Source: Heliocidaris tuberculata
Taxonomy: Eukaryota > Echinodermata > Echinoidea > Camarodonta > Echinometridae
NCBI GenBank assembly: GCA_025618425.1
Contig: CM046836.1
Span: 19,436,278-19,500,277, forward strand
DNA: 64,000 nucleotides
Reading direction: 5' to 3'
The notes under the pieces were generated by a model. That model was not told the origin of the DNA. It was given only the letters and a program-made list of their open reading frames with translations, and ran no database searches. Made by a program: the position numbers and the translations under genes. Each line of letters opens with the position of its first letter. Position 1 is the first letter of the stretch. This document shows, piece after piece, positions 35,097 to 46,746 of the stretch.

Positions 35097-35516
35097 CTGT
35101 GACTGATTGATTGATAGACTGATTGAAAAATTGACTGAATACGTACAGCAGATTTACTGGTTGATTTTTTGATTTATCAAAAGATCTAAATTGTTAATTG
35201 AATTATTGATTGATAGATTGAAAATTGATTAATCTGGCGTTCTTGATTGAATGACTGGTTTGGAAGTGCTTTGATGTGTTTGTGAATGACTTGTTAAATT
35301 ACACTGTGATTGATTGATTGATAGATTGAATGACAGAGTTGCCCGACTGCCTGACTGGTTGATTGACTGATCGATGGTTTGAGCAACTGATTGATTAATT
35401 GATCAATCGATTGCTTGGTTGATTGTTGATTAAATGATTACCTTATTGATTGACTGGTTGATTGACTGACTGGCTGAATGGTTGAATGATTAACTGATAT
35501 TGATTGATTGATGCAA
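35097..35516. repeat. GATT/GACT-rich degenerate satellite, left flank of the LINE
   Basis: Dense TTGATTGATTGA and GACTGACTG variants, including TGACTTGTTAAATTACACTG-type blocks. The same kind of sequence resumes at 46859, on the other side of the long LINE, showing that the LINE inserted into this array. Confidence 0.8.
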
Positions 35517-35730
35517 GATTTATTTCATTTCATTTTTTTCCAAATACAAAACAATAGATTTACAAAGTACAAAATCATGAAATGAAAAAGGAACTACTGG
35601 AAAGTATAGCTTGTTGTGTAGGTTAATACATATATATATATTGGCATATCTCTCATAACGACATAATTAATTAAATAGTCATAAATCCTGTATCAATAAT
35701 GATGAAAATTTTCAAGCAAGATGCTGTACA

Positions 35731-36065
35731 TTAAAGAACAAATGACAAGAGAGAACTCAGAGGACAAGAATCTGACAAGATAGTACAAGACAGACAGGAC
35801 AATACACGATCGGTAAAACCAGGATAGGACAACACAAGACAAAACACGACAAAGAAAGAAAGAAAAAGGAAAGAAAGAAGAAAAAGACAAACAAAAGTCA
35901 AGAAAAATAGAAAATGACAAGACAGAAGAGGACAAAACCAGACAGGACAACACAGGACAAAACAAGAAAAAGAAAGAAAGAAAAGGGGAAAAAAGGGAAA
36001 GAAGAAAAAAAAAGACAGGCAAAAATCAAGAAAAACAAGACAGAACAAAGACAGAACTGCACTAG
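35731..36065. repeat. Purine-rich ~118-bp tandem repeat in the LINE 3' UTR
   Basis: GGACAACAC(A)GGACAAAAC and AAGAAAGAAAGAAAA blocks occur twice with a period of about 118 bp (35827 and 35945). The minus-strand ORF through it, rich in Phe/Leu/Ser, is an artefact except for its first ~90 codons, which are LINE C-terminal sequence. Confidence 0.75.
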
Positions 36066-36777
36066 AAAAAAAGAAGAGAGAGAGAGTGACTTTAACTCCG
36101 AGATGAACTGTACTTTTGAAGTAAAAGTTTTTTAAACCCTCTACTGAAACTAAAATGTGTGGCTTTATTCCTGATTGGATCTTGGAGAGAGTTCTAGAGT
36201 TTTGACCCAGTAAATATAAACGTTTTATTAGAAGGCATTGTTCTCGTTCTTGGTAGATGAAAAACCCCGGCAGACCTATAGGGTACTGATGAATATTGAT
36301 ATTCTTTGAAAATATTGAATAAAAGACATTGGGAAGTTCGTTTCTATCTAAATTATACATAAATATTCCAAGATTATAATTATATAAATCGCTTATCTTT
36401 AGTATGTTATGTTTATGAAAGAGTGCATCGGTGTGCGCTCGGTAATCCGAATGACATATAACACGAAGAGCTTCTTTCTGTAAAAGTAAGTCTATTTAAT
36501 TGATAGTCAGCACAACTGCCCCATGCTACTATACCATAGTTTAAATGTGGAAGGATCAGTGTGGAATACAGATTTAAAAGTATACGAGTTGGGAAGTAAA
36601 ATTTTACCTTGTTTATTATACCAATATTTCTAGAAACGATTTTACAGATGTTATCTATGTGATCTTAACACGATAGCTTATCATCAATAGTGATTCCCCA
36701 AAAATTAGTGTTTAGAACTCTTTGTATATTTGTATGATCAAAAATTACATTACCTGGAAGCTCATTTATGATATTAC
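36066..36777 (-). pseudogene. LINE ORF2 C-terminal part (after the reverse-transcriptase core)
   Basis: Minus strand, directly continuing the reading interrupted at 39998. It reads MVFSNIINELPGN, then IQRVLNTNFWGITIDDKLS, then RNIGIINKVKFYFP and LPHLNYGIVAWG, followed after frameshifts by NELPNVFYSIFSKN. This is the thumb and C-terminal region typical of CR1/L2-like ORF2. At least two disabling lesions are visible. Confidence 0.75.
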
Positions 36778-36788
36778 TAAAGACCATG
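36778..36788. repeat. Left target-site duplication of the RTE insertion
   Basis: TAAAGACCATG, repeated exactly at 39987-39997. One copy belongs to the interrupted LINE reading (YYMVF on the minus strand). Confidence 0.93.
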
Positions 36789-36940
36789 GGTATGCAGCTC
36801 TTAAAGTAGGTAACACTTTTTAATTAGCTCAGGGAAAATCCACCTGCCCTGCCTTGCATAGATGGCGTTGGAAGGTGTAGCGAGCCTCCACTGTAGCTAT
36901 ACTTTGAATTTATTCTATTAGCAAGCTAAGAAACACTGAC

Positions 36941-37993
36941 ATGATGAGACAAACCAACAGAAACGGATACCGGCTCGGTTGTCGCCCGGGTGAACAAAAA
37001 CCGCGTCCCTCAGTGACAAACCAGGCTGAGGTCGGAAAATTGAATACTGGTTCCAAATCCAGACGTAAGCTCATAGATTGCAAAGCAGCAACTCTAATAT
37101 CGAGTCTTAATGTCCGGTCCCTCAACTCAAAGGAGAAGATGGGAGAACTCACAGCACTAGCTGAAGAAAAAAGAATTGATGTTCTATGCATACAGGAACA
37201 TCGTATCTATCATGACAATATTGATATTCAGATGAAGGACATGGGCAAAGGTTGGATGCTAGCTACCTCTTCATGCACCAAGAATACAGTGAACAGCACA
37301 GTTGGAGGGGTCGGTATATTGATGAGTCCCTTTGCTTATAAGTCACTGGAACACCTCGAAAAAGTGAGTCCTCGTATACTTCTAGCCAAGTTCAGTGGGA
37401 ATCCTGTTCTCACTGTTATCACCTGCTACAGTCCAACCAACTGCTCCCCAGACAATGAAGCTGTTAATTTCTATAGCTTACTTTCTGATGTCGTTAAACA
37501 GATACCTCAGCACAACCTGAAGATTATCTGTGGTGACATGAATGCCCAGGTTAGCTCTACAGACAGCAAGGGTTTTACGTTTGGCAATAGGACTAACAGA
37601 AATGGGCAGTACTTGCTGAACATGACGTTTGAATGTGACCTGATTGCGTGTAACACACGCTTTCAAAAAGCCAAAGAAAAGATGTGGACATTTACATACC
37701 CAAATCAGAGCCAGGCACAACTAGACTATATCCTAGTGAACAAAAAGTGGAGAAATAGTGTAAAAGACTGTCAAGCTTACAACTCTTTTCGCACCTTGAA
37801 TTCAGACCATCGAATTGTTTCCACTAAGATGCAACTAAGCCTGAGAAGCAACAAGAAGGTAAAAGCCAATTCAAGTCCCCCTCATGACTGGCAGCTCTTT
37901 CAATCAGATTGTGGTATTAAGGAAGCATATACAGTGGAGGTAAACAACAGGTTTGAAGCATTGTACCAGGATATCGAGAATCCTACAGCCGGA
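36941..37993 (+). pseudogene. RTE-like ORF, endonuclease half
   Basis: 351 codons. AP-endonuclease domain about residues 45-310, with the expected active-site series: SLNVRSLN, CIQEHRI (catalytic Glu), VGILMSP, LLAKF, ITCYSPTN, CGDMNAQV (Asp/Asn), WTFTYP, LDYILV and SDHRIV (catalytic His). It nicks target DNA to prime reverse transcription. The frame ends at a TAA just after ENPTAG, where a one-base shift joins it to the reverse-transcriptase frame. The start ATG at 36941 is followed by a second ATG; either could be used. Confidence 0.85.
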
Positions 37994-39980
37994 TAATATC
38001 TACTCCTCACTAATGGAAGCACACGAAGATGCAGCCAAAAAACATGTACCAACGAGAAAGGGAAAGAAGAAACGGGTGCCATGGGAAAATGAAAAAATTA
38101 GGGAGAAACGGAAATGCCTTAAGGAAGCATACAATAAAAAGAACAGCACACCAAATGCCGAACATGCAGAAACACTTGACAAAGCCAAGAAAGATCTCCA
38201 GGATGCATATGATGAAGAACAGGCAGATTACATCGCTCAAAAATGCACTGAGATTGAGATTGCTGCCGTCCAACAGCAGACTAGGAAAGTATGGGATATT
38301 GTGAAAGAGATCACTGGAAAGATCTCCACCCCAGTGGGGCAGCTTAGAGGTAATACACCCCAAGAGAGACTAAACCAATGGAAAGATCACTTTTCAAATC
38401 TTCTTGGTCAACTGCCACCAGATGACAACAACCCAGTAAGGAAGATGGTTCAAGAGACACTCCCAATCAAAACAAGCAACTTCACCACTGGAGAACTTAA
38501 AGTGGCAATCACCTCCCTCTCCAATAATAAATGCCCTGGTGTGGATGGAATCCCATCAGAGGTATGGAAGTCTGGTGCCCTTAACCAACAGCTTTTGGAA
38601 GTATGTAATAGAATGCTTATCCATGGTGAGAAACCAGATTTGTGGTCTAAGAGCATAATCATCCCTGTACCAAAAAAAGGAGATCTCAGTACTCCTAAAA
38701 ACTACCGTGGTATAGCACTGACCCCAGTAGCTGCAAAAGTATTCAACAAAATGCTTTTGAATAGAATTCGTCCTCACCTGGAACCCCTTCTCCGCAAGAA
38801 CCAGAATGGATTTCGTCCAGGAAGGTCTACAGTAGCGCAAATTCTAACCTTGCGAAGACTGGTAGAAGGTATTAAAGCAAAACATCTGACAGCAGTACTT
38901 ACATTTGTGGATTTCAAGAAGGCCTTTGATTCTATCAATAGGAAGAAGATGTTAGAGATCTTAAGAGCCTACGGAATACCACACACAATAGTTACAGCAG
39001 TAGGATTGCTGTATAAGGATACCACAGCTCAAGTACGTTCACCAGATGGAGAGACTGACTCCTTTACCATCTTAGCAGGAGTGCTCCAAGGAGATACTTT
39101 AGCACCATACCTATTCATCATAGCATTGGATTATGCTCTAAGAATAGCTACTGAAGGGTTTGAGGATCTGGGCTTTAACCTCGAGGAAAGGAAAAGTAGC
39201 AGATATCCCGCTGTAATGATCACAGACACCGACTTTGCTGATGATATTGCACTAATTTCAGACAATTTGGAAAAGGCACAGAAGCTCCTAGAACGAGTTG
39301 AGTCTGCAGCAAGTCAAGTCGGTTTACAAATAAACAGTACTAAGACAGAATTCATGATGTACAATCTTCATGAAGGCGAGATTTCTACTGCTGACGGGAC
39401 AAGGTTGAAGCAAGTTCAGGACTTTCAGTACCTTGGCTCATGGGTTGATCAGTCAGGGAAAGATCTGAATATCCGAAAGGCAAAATCGTGGACGGCTTTG
39501 AACAAACTGGCAGCAATTTGGAAATCTAACCTCAGTAGGCAACTGAAAGTCAGATTCTTTAAGGCTTCAGTGGAAACTGTACTGCTATATGGATCAGAAA
39601 CCTGGACACTGACAAATAGCCTGGAAAAACAACTGGATGGCTGCTATACAAGACTCTTGAGAGCAGCATTGAATGTCAATTGGAGGGACCATATGACAAA
39701 TATAGAGTTATATAGGGGCATGACACCAATCTCAGTCAGACTGAGAGAACGCCGCCTCCGTTTCACTGGTCATTGCTGGAGGAGCAAGAGTGAAATAATC
39801 TCACAAATGCTCTTCTGGGAACCTTCAAGGGGCAAACGCACCAGGGGCCGTCCAGCAATGACTTACATAGATCAGTTAGAAAAAGACACTTGTCTACCAA
39901 GGCAGGAACTCCCAAAGATCATGGAGAATAGAACTGAATGGAAAAAGCTTGTCAAATCAGTGCGAGTACGCTCGACCTAG
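37991..39980 (+). pseudogene. RTE-like ORF, reverse-transcriptase half
   Basis: Open from the frameshift to the element end, about 663 codons of element sequence. Reverse-transcriptase motifs in order: PGVDGIPSEVW, IIPVPKKGD, NYRGIAL, NGFRPGRST, TFVDFKKAFD, LAGVLQGDTLAPYLF and the catalytic FADDIALIS. They are followed by GLQINSTKTEFM, QYLGSW, YGSETWTLT, RLRFTGHCWR and RTRGRPAMTYIDQL, which is the usual C-terminus of RTE-clade proteins. The first ATG in this frame is at 37953, but that segment duplicates sequence read in the endonuclease frame and is probably not a true start. Confidence 0.88.
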
Positions 39981-39986
39981 TAGTAG

Positions 39987-39997
39987 TAAAGACCATG
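39987..39997. repeat. Right target-site duplication of the RTE insertion
   Basis: TAAAGACCATG, identical to 36778-36788. Confidence 0.93.
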
Positions 39998-41187
39998 TAG
40001 TAGGTCTTTTGCAGATTTAGTGATAATTTGTTGGCTTTGATCCATTCAGAAACTCGTTCTAATTCTTGGTTGATTGTGGCAATCAAAACATGTGGGTCTT
40101 TGTGGGAAAAGAAAATATTAGAGTCATCTGCAAAAAGAATAAATGATAAAACACCTGAGGATTTATAAAAATCATTTATATAGACAAGAAAAAGAAGCGG
40201 GCCAAAATAGAACCTTGTGGGACACCACAGGTTACATTTTTAAAGTTAGAGTCGACGTTAGCAATAGAAACATACTGTTGCCTATTGAGGAGGTAGTTCC
40301 TGAACCACTCCAAGGCTATTCCTCTGATTCCATAATAACTGAGTTTATAGAGTAGTATATCATGATTAATTGTGTCGAAAGCCTTGGAGAAGTCCAGGAA
40401 CACCCCAACAGTGTGTTCATACCTGTCAATCCCACTAGTAATCTTATTAAGCATTGTCAACAATGCATGTGTAGTACAATGTTTTACACGAAACCCAAAC
40501 TGCATCTGGTATACTAATTCGTGCGTATTTAAAAACTTAGTTGTACGTACAAAAACAATTTTCTCCAAAACTTTAGATAGACATGTTAACAACGATATTG
40601 GTCGGTAATTTCCTAACATCATATTGTCTCCCTTTTTAAAAATAGGAATAACTCGAGCTAATTTCATAGCTGTAGGGACAACTCCAGTAGAGATGGACAA
40701 ATTGCAAATATAAGTCAGGGGTTTAACAGTTTCGTTTAAAGTTTTTTTAATTAAAACATTACTATGGTATCATGCCCTGAACTATGTTTATTCTTTAACT
40801 CATGAATTATACCTGCAACCTCCGTCTCGTCTGTAGGTGAAAAGTATATTGAGTTAGGGTTAGGATCCTTAAGAAAATCTGTGAAATGATTAGAAGAGTC
40901 AGGAATGATACTGGCAAGATTTGGGCCAATACCGGCAAAAAAGTCGTTAAATGCATTTGACAATCTTTGAGGGTTTTCAATAATTTCCCCATATAAACTT
41001 ATTTTTGAAACCGAACACTTTTTTTGGGGTTGCCTTGTAAAACATTCTTAATAATTTTCCAAGTATTTTGTACGTCTGTTTTGTATAGGTCAAACTGGTT
41101 ACAAAAGTACATTTTTTTTTTTTTTTGATCTTCTAAGTACACCTGTAAGTAGGTTCTTGTAATCAGTATACTTTTTGTACTTATCAC
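39998..41187 (-). pseudogene. LINE ORF2 reverse-transcriptase region, frameshifted
   Basis: Minus strand, in transcript order: linker with TWKIIKNVL and FNDFFAGIGPNLA; RT motifs ARVIPIFKKGD, NYRPISLL, QFGFRVKHCTTHAL, FLDFSKAFDTINHDIL and GVPQGSIL; after a frameshift FADDSNIFFS, then KANKLSLNLQKTYYMVF, where the RTE insertion cuts it. The first frameshift is at the T-run (minus A-run) near 41111-41126. The pieces lie in at least three frames, so no full protein can be made. Confidence 0.85.
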
Positions 41188-42481
41188 ATGGTTTTGAGAT
41201 TGTTTTTAGATAAAGATTATTCTTCCTGTTGATTGAGCGTAAAATGCCTGGAGTGATCCAAGGGCATCTTGGAATCTTTTTATAGTCAGAACGCTTCTTT
41301 TGTATTACCGGGAAACAGCTATTCATTTTAGAAGAAACAATATTCATAAAAGAATCGAAGGCTTCACTAGCATTGTGTATACTGTAAATTACAGACCAAT
41401 CAACCTTTCCCAGCTCTTCTTTGAAAAGATTCATATTATTTTGAGAAAAATCACGTTGGCTATTAATAGTTTCTGTATTCAATGCGGAGATGTTTTTAAT
41501 TTCAAAATGCGAGAAAATAGGAAAATAGTCTGACAAATCTGAAAGAATTATACCGGAAGAAATGGTACAACGTGCATTTGTAAATACGTTATCAATGAGA
41601 GTAGCCGAATTGCCGAAGATTCTGGTTGGCTTAGTAATCAATGGAAGAAAACCAGCAGTTAGTAGTAGTACATCCATAAAAGTTTGTACAAATATTTCTG
41701 TATCATACTTTAAGAGATTAACATTGTAGTCACCGAGTAAAAAACATTTTGTATTTACCATGTGGGGGTGCGCTAATAAATCATGAATACAAGTTAGAAA
41801 TTCATCATGAAGAGAATTGGGTGGCTTGTAGATGATTCCAACTAGAATGTTTTTATCACCTGGAATAATAATTTCTACAAAAAGAGTTTCTATAAAGTCA
41901 TTCATGTAATTCAATTCAGGCCTCAACTTGTACTCATAATGTTGCGATATAAACAAGCCGACACCTCCCCCTCCTTTTCCTATTCTGTTGTTTGTAATCA
42001 GATCGTATCCAGGTAATGAATAAAAAGATAATTGGGTACTATTGGTAAACCAGGTATCTGATAATCCTATTATAGAGCAATTGAGTTTAGAATTCATTAG
42101 AAGGGAACGAAATGCATCAAAATTTTTGTTGTTGCTGCGAATGTTGCAGTGTAACATTAGAAAATCATTACTTAGGTGTTCAGATGCAAGCTGTCTTCCC
42201 GTATAATAGAATGATGGTGTATGCTGATATGTATTATCATTTGGGTCAGAGACAGTATCAAGATTTTGACTTTGGAAATTCATGGATTGTACAACGGATT
42301 CATGAAAAGCGCTACTCGAGTTGTTAGTAAAGTTTGTATTCAGAACAGATTGAAAGGTGTCATACAATTCATCATTATCTAGGGTGTGAAAAGGAACATT
42401 TTCATTAGCAGTCATCATGACGGAATTATAGAAATCTTTTAAGAAATAGTTAAGGTTGAGGATGGAAAATGTAACATACAA
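41099..42481 (-). pseudogene. LINE ORF2 endonuclease domain, minus strand
   Basis: 460 codons open. An N-terminal extension of about 110 residues (Asn/Ser-rich, unrecognised) is followed by an AP-type endonuclease: MLHCNIRSNN, IIGLSDTWF, GGGGVGLFIS, VGIIYKPPN, LLGDYNVNL, LIDNVFTN and LSDYFPIFS. The final motif has DYFP where active enzymes have DHFP or DHLP, so the catalytic His may be lost. The frame breaks at an A-run into the reverse-transcriptase region. ATG at 42481 is the first in frame. Confidence 0.8.
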
Positions 42482-43499
42482 TAGAGAACTAAGAAGGGAG
42501 ATGGTGTAAGGAAATGTGCAGAAAAACTAAAGGACATGACAACACATGTCATTAGAGACGAAAACACAAGAACAATCACATACAAACACGAAAGACGAGG
42601 AGAGATATGGACAATTGATAATCGGCGGAAGAGCATCTTAGCGATTTGCTAATTGACAGCAACCCGCTACTTAAATTAGGCACTTCACAGCAACCCGCTA
42701 CAATACAAATGTTATTTTGAGAACACTCTTGTTCGGTATTTAAATGAAACCTTAGAAAAAATAACAAAATAAAAACAAGGGGAAAAAAGAAGAGAATACC
42801 ATTTCATGCTCAAAGTTACGTTTACAAACACCTTCGTCCCTTTTCCCCTGTATACAAGCAGAGACTCGTATTAAGTCTGACTTGCAAAGTATGACAAACA
42901 AAGAACTGTTACATAACTACATGGAGAAATTTTCTAGTGGGTAACCAAGGAGTAACCGGTTGTAATCAAATTCAATTATGTGCGTCCATCCTCCCAACAC
43001 CAGCGATTAAACACAGTAAAGGCGCCGCTTAAAGGTTTTTTTTTAGGACTTATACAAAATGTTTAATATCCAAGCAAATTGTTTGCAACAATAGTCGTAC
43101 AACAGGTTGATCAGCTCGTACATGTCATACCGCAAACAAATTTTTGCATTTTCAAACAGCGTTTCCCCTGTGAACCGCGCCGCTCACCTGCCACAAGCCA
43201 CTGCATCCGAGCAGGCGGAATGCAACGTGCCATGCCCACGCTTGCCGTTACCAGGTCAGGCAAGGCATAATGTATGCTCGGCCCTGAAATAACCCACTTT
43301 ATGCACGCGCAGCTCGCACCCCGCCCAACCGGGCACAAAGACTCACATGAGACGAGCGGCACGCGACAAAGACAGCTGTTGAGTGGATGGACGAACTAAG
43401 TCAGGTTACGTAAGACACTGTATTTGTTTAAAGGTATTTCACCCTGGATACAACCCTATCATAACAATGTCGTCATACCACGGTCATACAAACAGAGGA
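42482..43499. other. LINE inter-ORF spacer, non-repetitive part
   Basis: No ORF is convincing. 43160-43370 is GC-richer. GCAACCCGCTAC occurs twice near 42660-42700. It belongs to the LINE unless a separate insertion has gone unrecognised. Confidence 0.4.
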
Positions 43500-45620
43500 G
43501 ATGCACATAAGTTATAGCATTCCTTAAACATGTAGGGTTCCCTCTGTTAATCGAGGGTGAAAACACATCGACGCCCGCACACAGCGACAACAACATCCAA
43601 AAACTGAGATTAATCACTCTGTAATCAATCTCAATTCCCGGATGCTGCCACCACTGCACACAGGCACCGAGGCACCTCCAACCTCGACCAACAGAGGGAA
43701 GAGAAAGGATTTAAATCTCATGAAAAATCTCAATTCCCTTCTTTGGGAGAAAACGGATAACCAGACAAACCTTGCCAATTACACCAAAAAGTCAGAAATA
43801 AATAGAATAAAAGCACGAAATGGTTGATCCATTCAGTCTAAAGTCGAAAAAAAAAAAAGAGTGAGGAAAGAATTTCATGTTTTTTTTTTTGGTTTTTTTT
43901 AAAACCTCTTACCAAACTATTGGAAACAGGTCAACAACTGCTAACTGGTAGATTTAACGGGTTAACAACTGTAAATAAATGTTAACTGATAGAGTTAACA
44001 ACCTAAATCCTTATTTCATTATCAGTATATAATTCGTATTCACACCAGCATTAATCTTATAAAATGTAAAATGTGAAATGTGAAAACAACATACCATCGT
44101 GATTTCCATGTCTGCAGTAACAACAGCATTCAAAAATTAAAATTTCTCACAGATTGACTGTGAAGAGAAGGGATTATATATCAAGAAAAAGTTTCATCTC
44201 AAATTCCCTTGTTTTCAGAGGTCAAACGGATACCCAGTTAAACCTGACCAATTACACCAAAATCAGAAATAAAGTGAAAGCACAAAATTGATGTTCCGTT
44301 CTGACCGTATTCCGCTTACAGGGAAAAATTGTCAAGGAGGGAATTTCAGTCCCCCCCCCCCCCCATCCCCTTAAAAAACAAAACAAAACAAAACAAAAAA
44401 CCCTTTCGCCAAACCATTGTAAACAAGTTAACAACTGTTAACTGGTAGAGTTAACAACCTGACTTCCAATTTGATCACCAGTACATAAATTCCGTATCCG
44501 TGTTCATTTCAGCATTAATCTTATAAAGTGTTGAAAAACATTACAATATGAGCCGTAATGCTTCATCGTCAGCCTTCATTGACATAATTCAAGTTACTTT
44601 ATAAGTCATAGGAAAAGCAACCAACACTGGAGCACAACGGTAAATTTATATAACAATCCATTCTTAATTATATATTACCACCATAATATTTCCAGTAGTT
44701 CATGATCGCACACATATCTTAGTGTGTGGTGACTATAACTTTATAAGTAGATGTACACAGTATGCCTTCTTTTGAAATAAAATTATTGTTAATTTATTTG
44801 TAAACACATGAGTTATAACATTCCTTTGAGCATGCATGGATTTCCTGTTAACCGAGTGTTAAAAATAAGTCTACGCCTGCAGTAACAACAACATCCAAAA
44901 ATTAACATTTATCACAGAGTGACTGGAAAGTGAAAGGATTTTGTATCTATCTCATGATAAAAGCTTCGTCTCAATTCCTTTACTTATGACAGAACGGATA
45001 ACCAGACAAACCAGGCCAATCAGACCAAAAGCCAGAAAAAAATTCAATAAAAGCACAAAATGGTTGTTACACTCTGACCATGTACAGTTAATAGAGCAAA
45101 AGGAAAGAAAAATGCAAAAGAAGAGATTTCTTCTTCGTTTTTTATTTCCTTTTTTTTTTTTTGCCTTTTGATTAACTCCTATAAACAAGTTTACAACTAT
45201 TAATTTTGGAGTTAACAACCTGATTCCATATTTCATCTTTAGTACATAATTCCTGTATTCGTGTTCATTCCAGCTTCAATCTTATAAAGTGTGGAATGAC
45301 ATTACTTTATGAGCCACAAGCAATATACAAAAACAAACAAAAAATAAAACCAACTTTTGGGCACAAGGTACATGTCTCTCTTTTTTTTCGTGAACTTCAA
45401 TAGTTTAAAACAGTCATGAGGTAAATCGACAATCAACATAATTCCTCTTTAAAAATTAACAATCCTTTTTTTGTATCATCAACCTAATAATGTAATTCGT
45501 ACTAAGTCGTACTAACCCTTGTCTTATGCGTGACGACTATTAAATTGTGAGTAGATGTACTCTGTATGCCTTCTTGGAAATAATTGAAGTTATTATATTT
45601 GTGAACAGAGCATCAACAGC
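43500..45620. repeat. Tandem array between LINE ORF1 and ORF2, ~770-bp unit
   Basis: Three diverged, partly truncated copies. Marker ACGGATAACCAGACAAACC or variant at 43753, 44226 and 44994; CAGCnTnAATCTTATAAA at about 44047, 44511 and 45271; GTTAACAAC(T/C) motifs in each; GTTATAnCATTCCTT at about 43510 and 44815; GTAGATGTAC..TATGCCTTCTT at about 44748 and 45552. A-, T- and C-runs differ in length between copies. No coding frame. Confidence 0.8.
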
Positions 45621-45757
45621 AGAAAAAAATGAAAGCAAGCAGCTATAGAATAAACGGAAGGCTACATCTCATTTTCCTGGTGAACTTTCCTTACTATGAA
45701 ACTATCACAGAATGGCTCGAAATTCGACATAATTTCTCTTAGGTCAAGAACTGGTTC

Positions 45758-46746
45758 TCATTCATTTTTCCATTCCATCCACTTAGCCGGGGGTTCGCCA
45801 TTGTTGGGTCGTTTCCTCGTTAGCAAGACAACTTTTGTCCCAATCACTCTAATGCTTGTGGCGAGGTGTCGAGTCTTGCGAAGATTGTAAGCCGTGGCTG
45901 CAAGCCGACCTCTCTCTCGTTTCATACTTGGTGGAAGGTCGGTACGAATAGCGATACGTCGCAGTGGTGATCGTGATTCATCGTCATGACTTTCCCTCGC
46001 GCGGTGTGGTTGATCGAAGGCATGAAGGAGCTTGTCGCGATCACTCATCTTGGCAAAGCGCACAATAATGGGAGGCGGTTGGTTGCTAGGCCCCGGCGTA
46101 CCGTTGCTGCGCGAAGCTGGGAGACGTTGAGCAATAACCAGTGGAATTTTTGTAGCCTCGTCATGTGATAGATTCAGGAAATGCAAGAATACCGGAGTTA
46201 GAGCCGCCTACACGTTTTCGTTGGATGTAGCACTTACACCATACACCAGTAGATTTTGCTTCATATCATGAATTTCAAGCTTCAGAAGCTTCTCTTCTAT
46301 TCTTTCTTCACATTTTTTATTTCTTCACTCAAATCGGGCATCTTCACAGATTCTAGATCATTTAAGCGGTCTGACGCATCGGTGAGACTAGCGCCCAAAT
46401 CAGAAACAGACGATTTAACTGTAGCCAATTCCCGTTTAAAGCCAGAAATTTCAAGCAGAATATGATCAAATCTCTCTTTAATCTGATTATTCAAGGACGA
46501 AATCATACCTCTCATTTCCGCCATAAAAATCTCTAGTTGCAAGGCGACAGGTGGGTCTGCGTGCTGCGTTGTCGTAGACGGGCTAGGGTCGGCGTTTGTG
46601 GCAGGTGGCGAGTCGTTGGCTGGGGTCGAGCTATCACTACCGCCTGCCACGCCCATTTCCTTCAAGTCGTGGTTTTCCAGTTTGTTTGGTCGATTTGATT
46701 TCCTTAATTGGTAGTCACTTTTACTCCTCGCACCCTGGGAAGTCAT
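45758..46746 (-). pseudogene. L1-type LINE ORF1 (coiled coil, RRM, C-terminal domain), broken
   Basis: Minus strand, start MTSQGARSK at 46746. Ser/Pro/Ala-rich N-terminus, then a heptad-rich coiled coil (FMAEMRGMISSLNN through VKMPDLSEEIKNV). After a frameshift at an A-run near 46310 comes NLLVYGV, the usual opening of an L1-type RNA-recognition domain, then a stop near 46200, then IIVRFAKMSDRDKLL and a basic C-terminal domain (RTDLPPSMKRERGRLAAT). Such trimeric proteins coat LINE RNA. The link to the downstream CR1/L2-like ORF2 is inferred from orientation and the shared GATT-array flanks. Confidence 0.75.

Larger units (their letters stand above)
36789..39986 (+). mobile_element. Nearly intact RTE-like LINE nested in the minus-strand LINE
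   Basis: 3198 bp between perfect 11-bp duplications. It has a short 5' UTR (~150 bp, containing AGATGGCG), an apurinic-type endonuclease and reverse transcriptase in what was one ORF of about 1000 codons, and essentially no 3' UTR: the stop codon TAG at 39978-39980 runs straight into a short TAG repeat tail. The tiny 3' UTR and simple-repeat tail fit the RTE clade. One frameshift near 37993 is the only clear lesion, so insertion was recent compared with its host LINE. Confidence 0.88.

Noticed and set aside
35693..36022. Hydrophobic 109-codon minus-strand ORF resembling a membrane protein
   Set aside because: Translation of GACAAAACAG/AAGAAAG tandem repeats in the LINE 3' UTR.
37953..37990. 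Separate gene start for the RTE reverse transcriptase (ATG at 37953)
   Set aside because: This stretch is the endonuclease frame read out of phase; both halves belong to one ORF broken by a one-base shift.
45696..46168. Plus-strand ORFs opposite the LINE ORF1
   Set aside because: Shadows of the minus-strand ORF1 relic.
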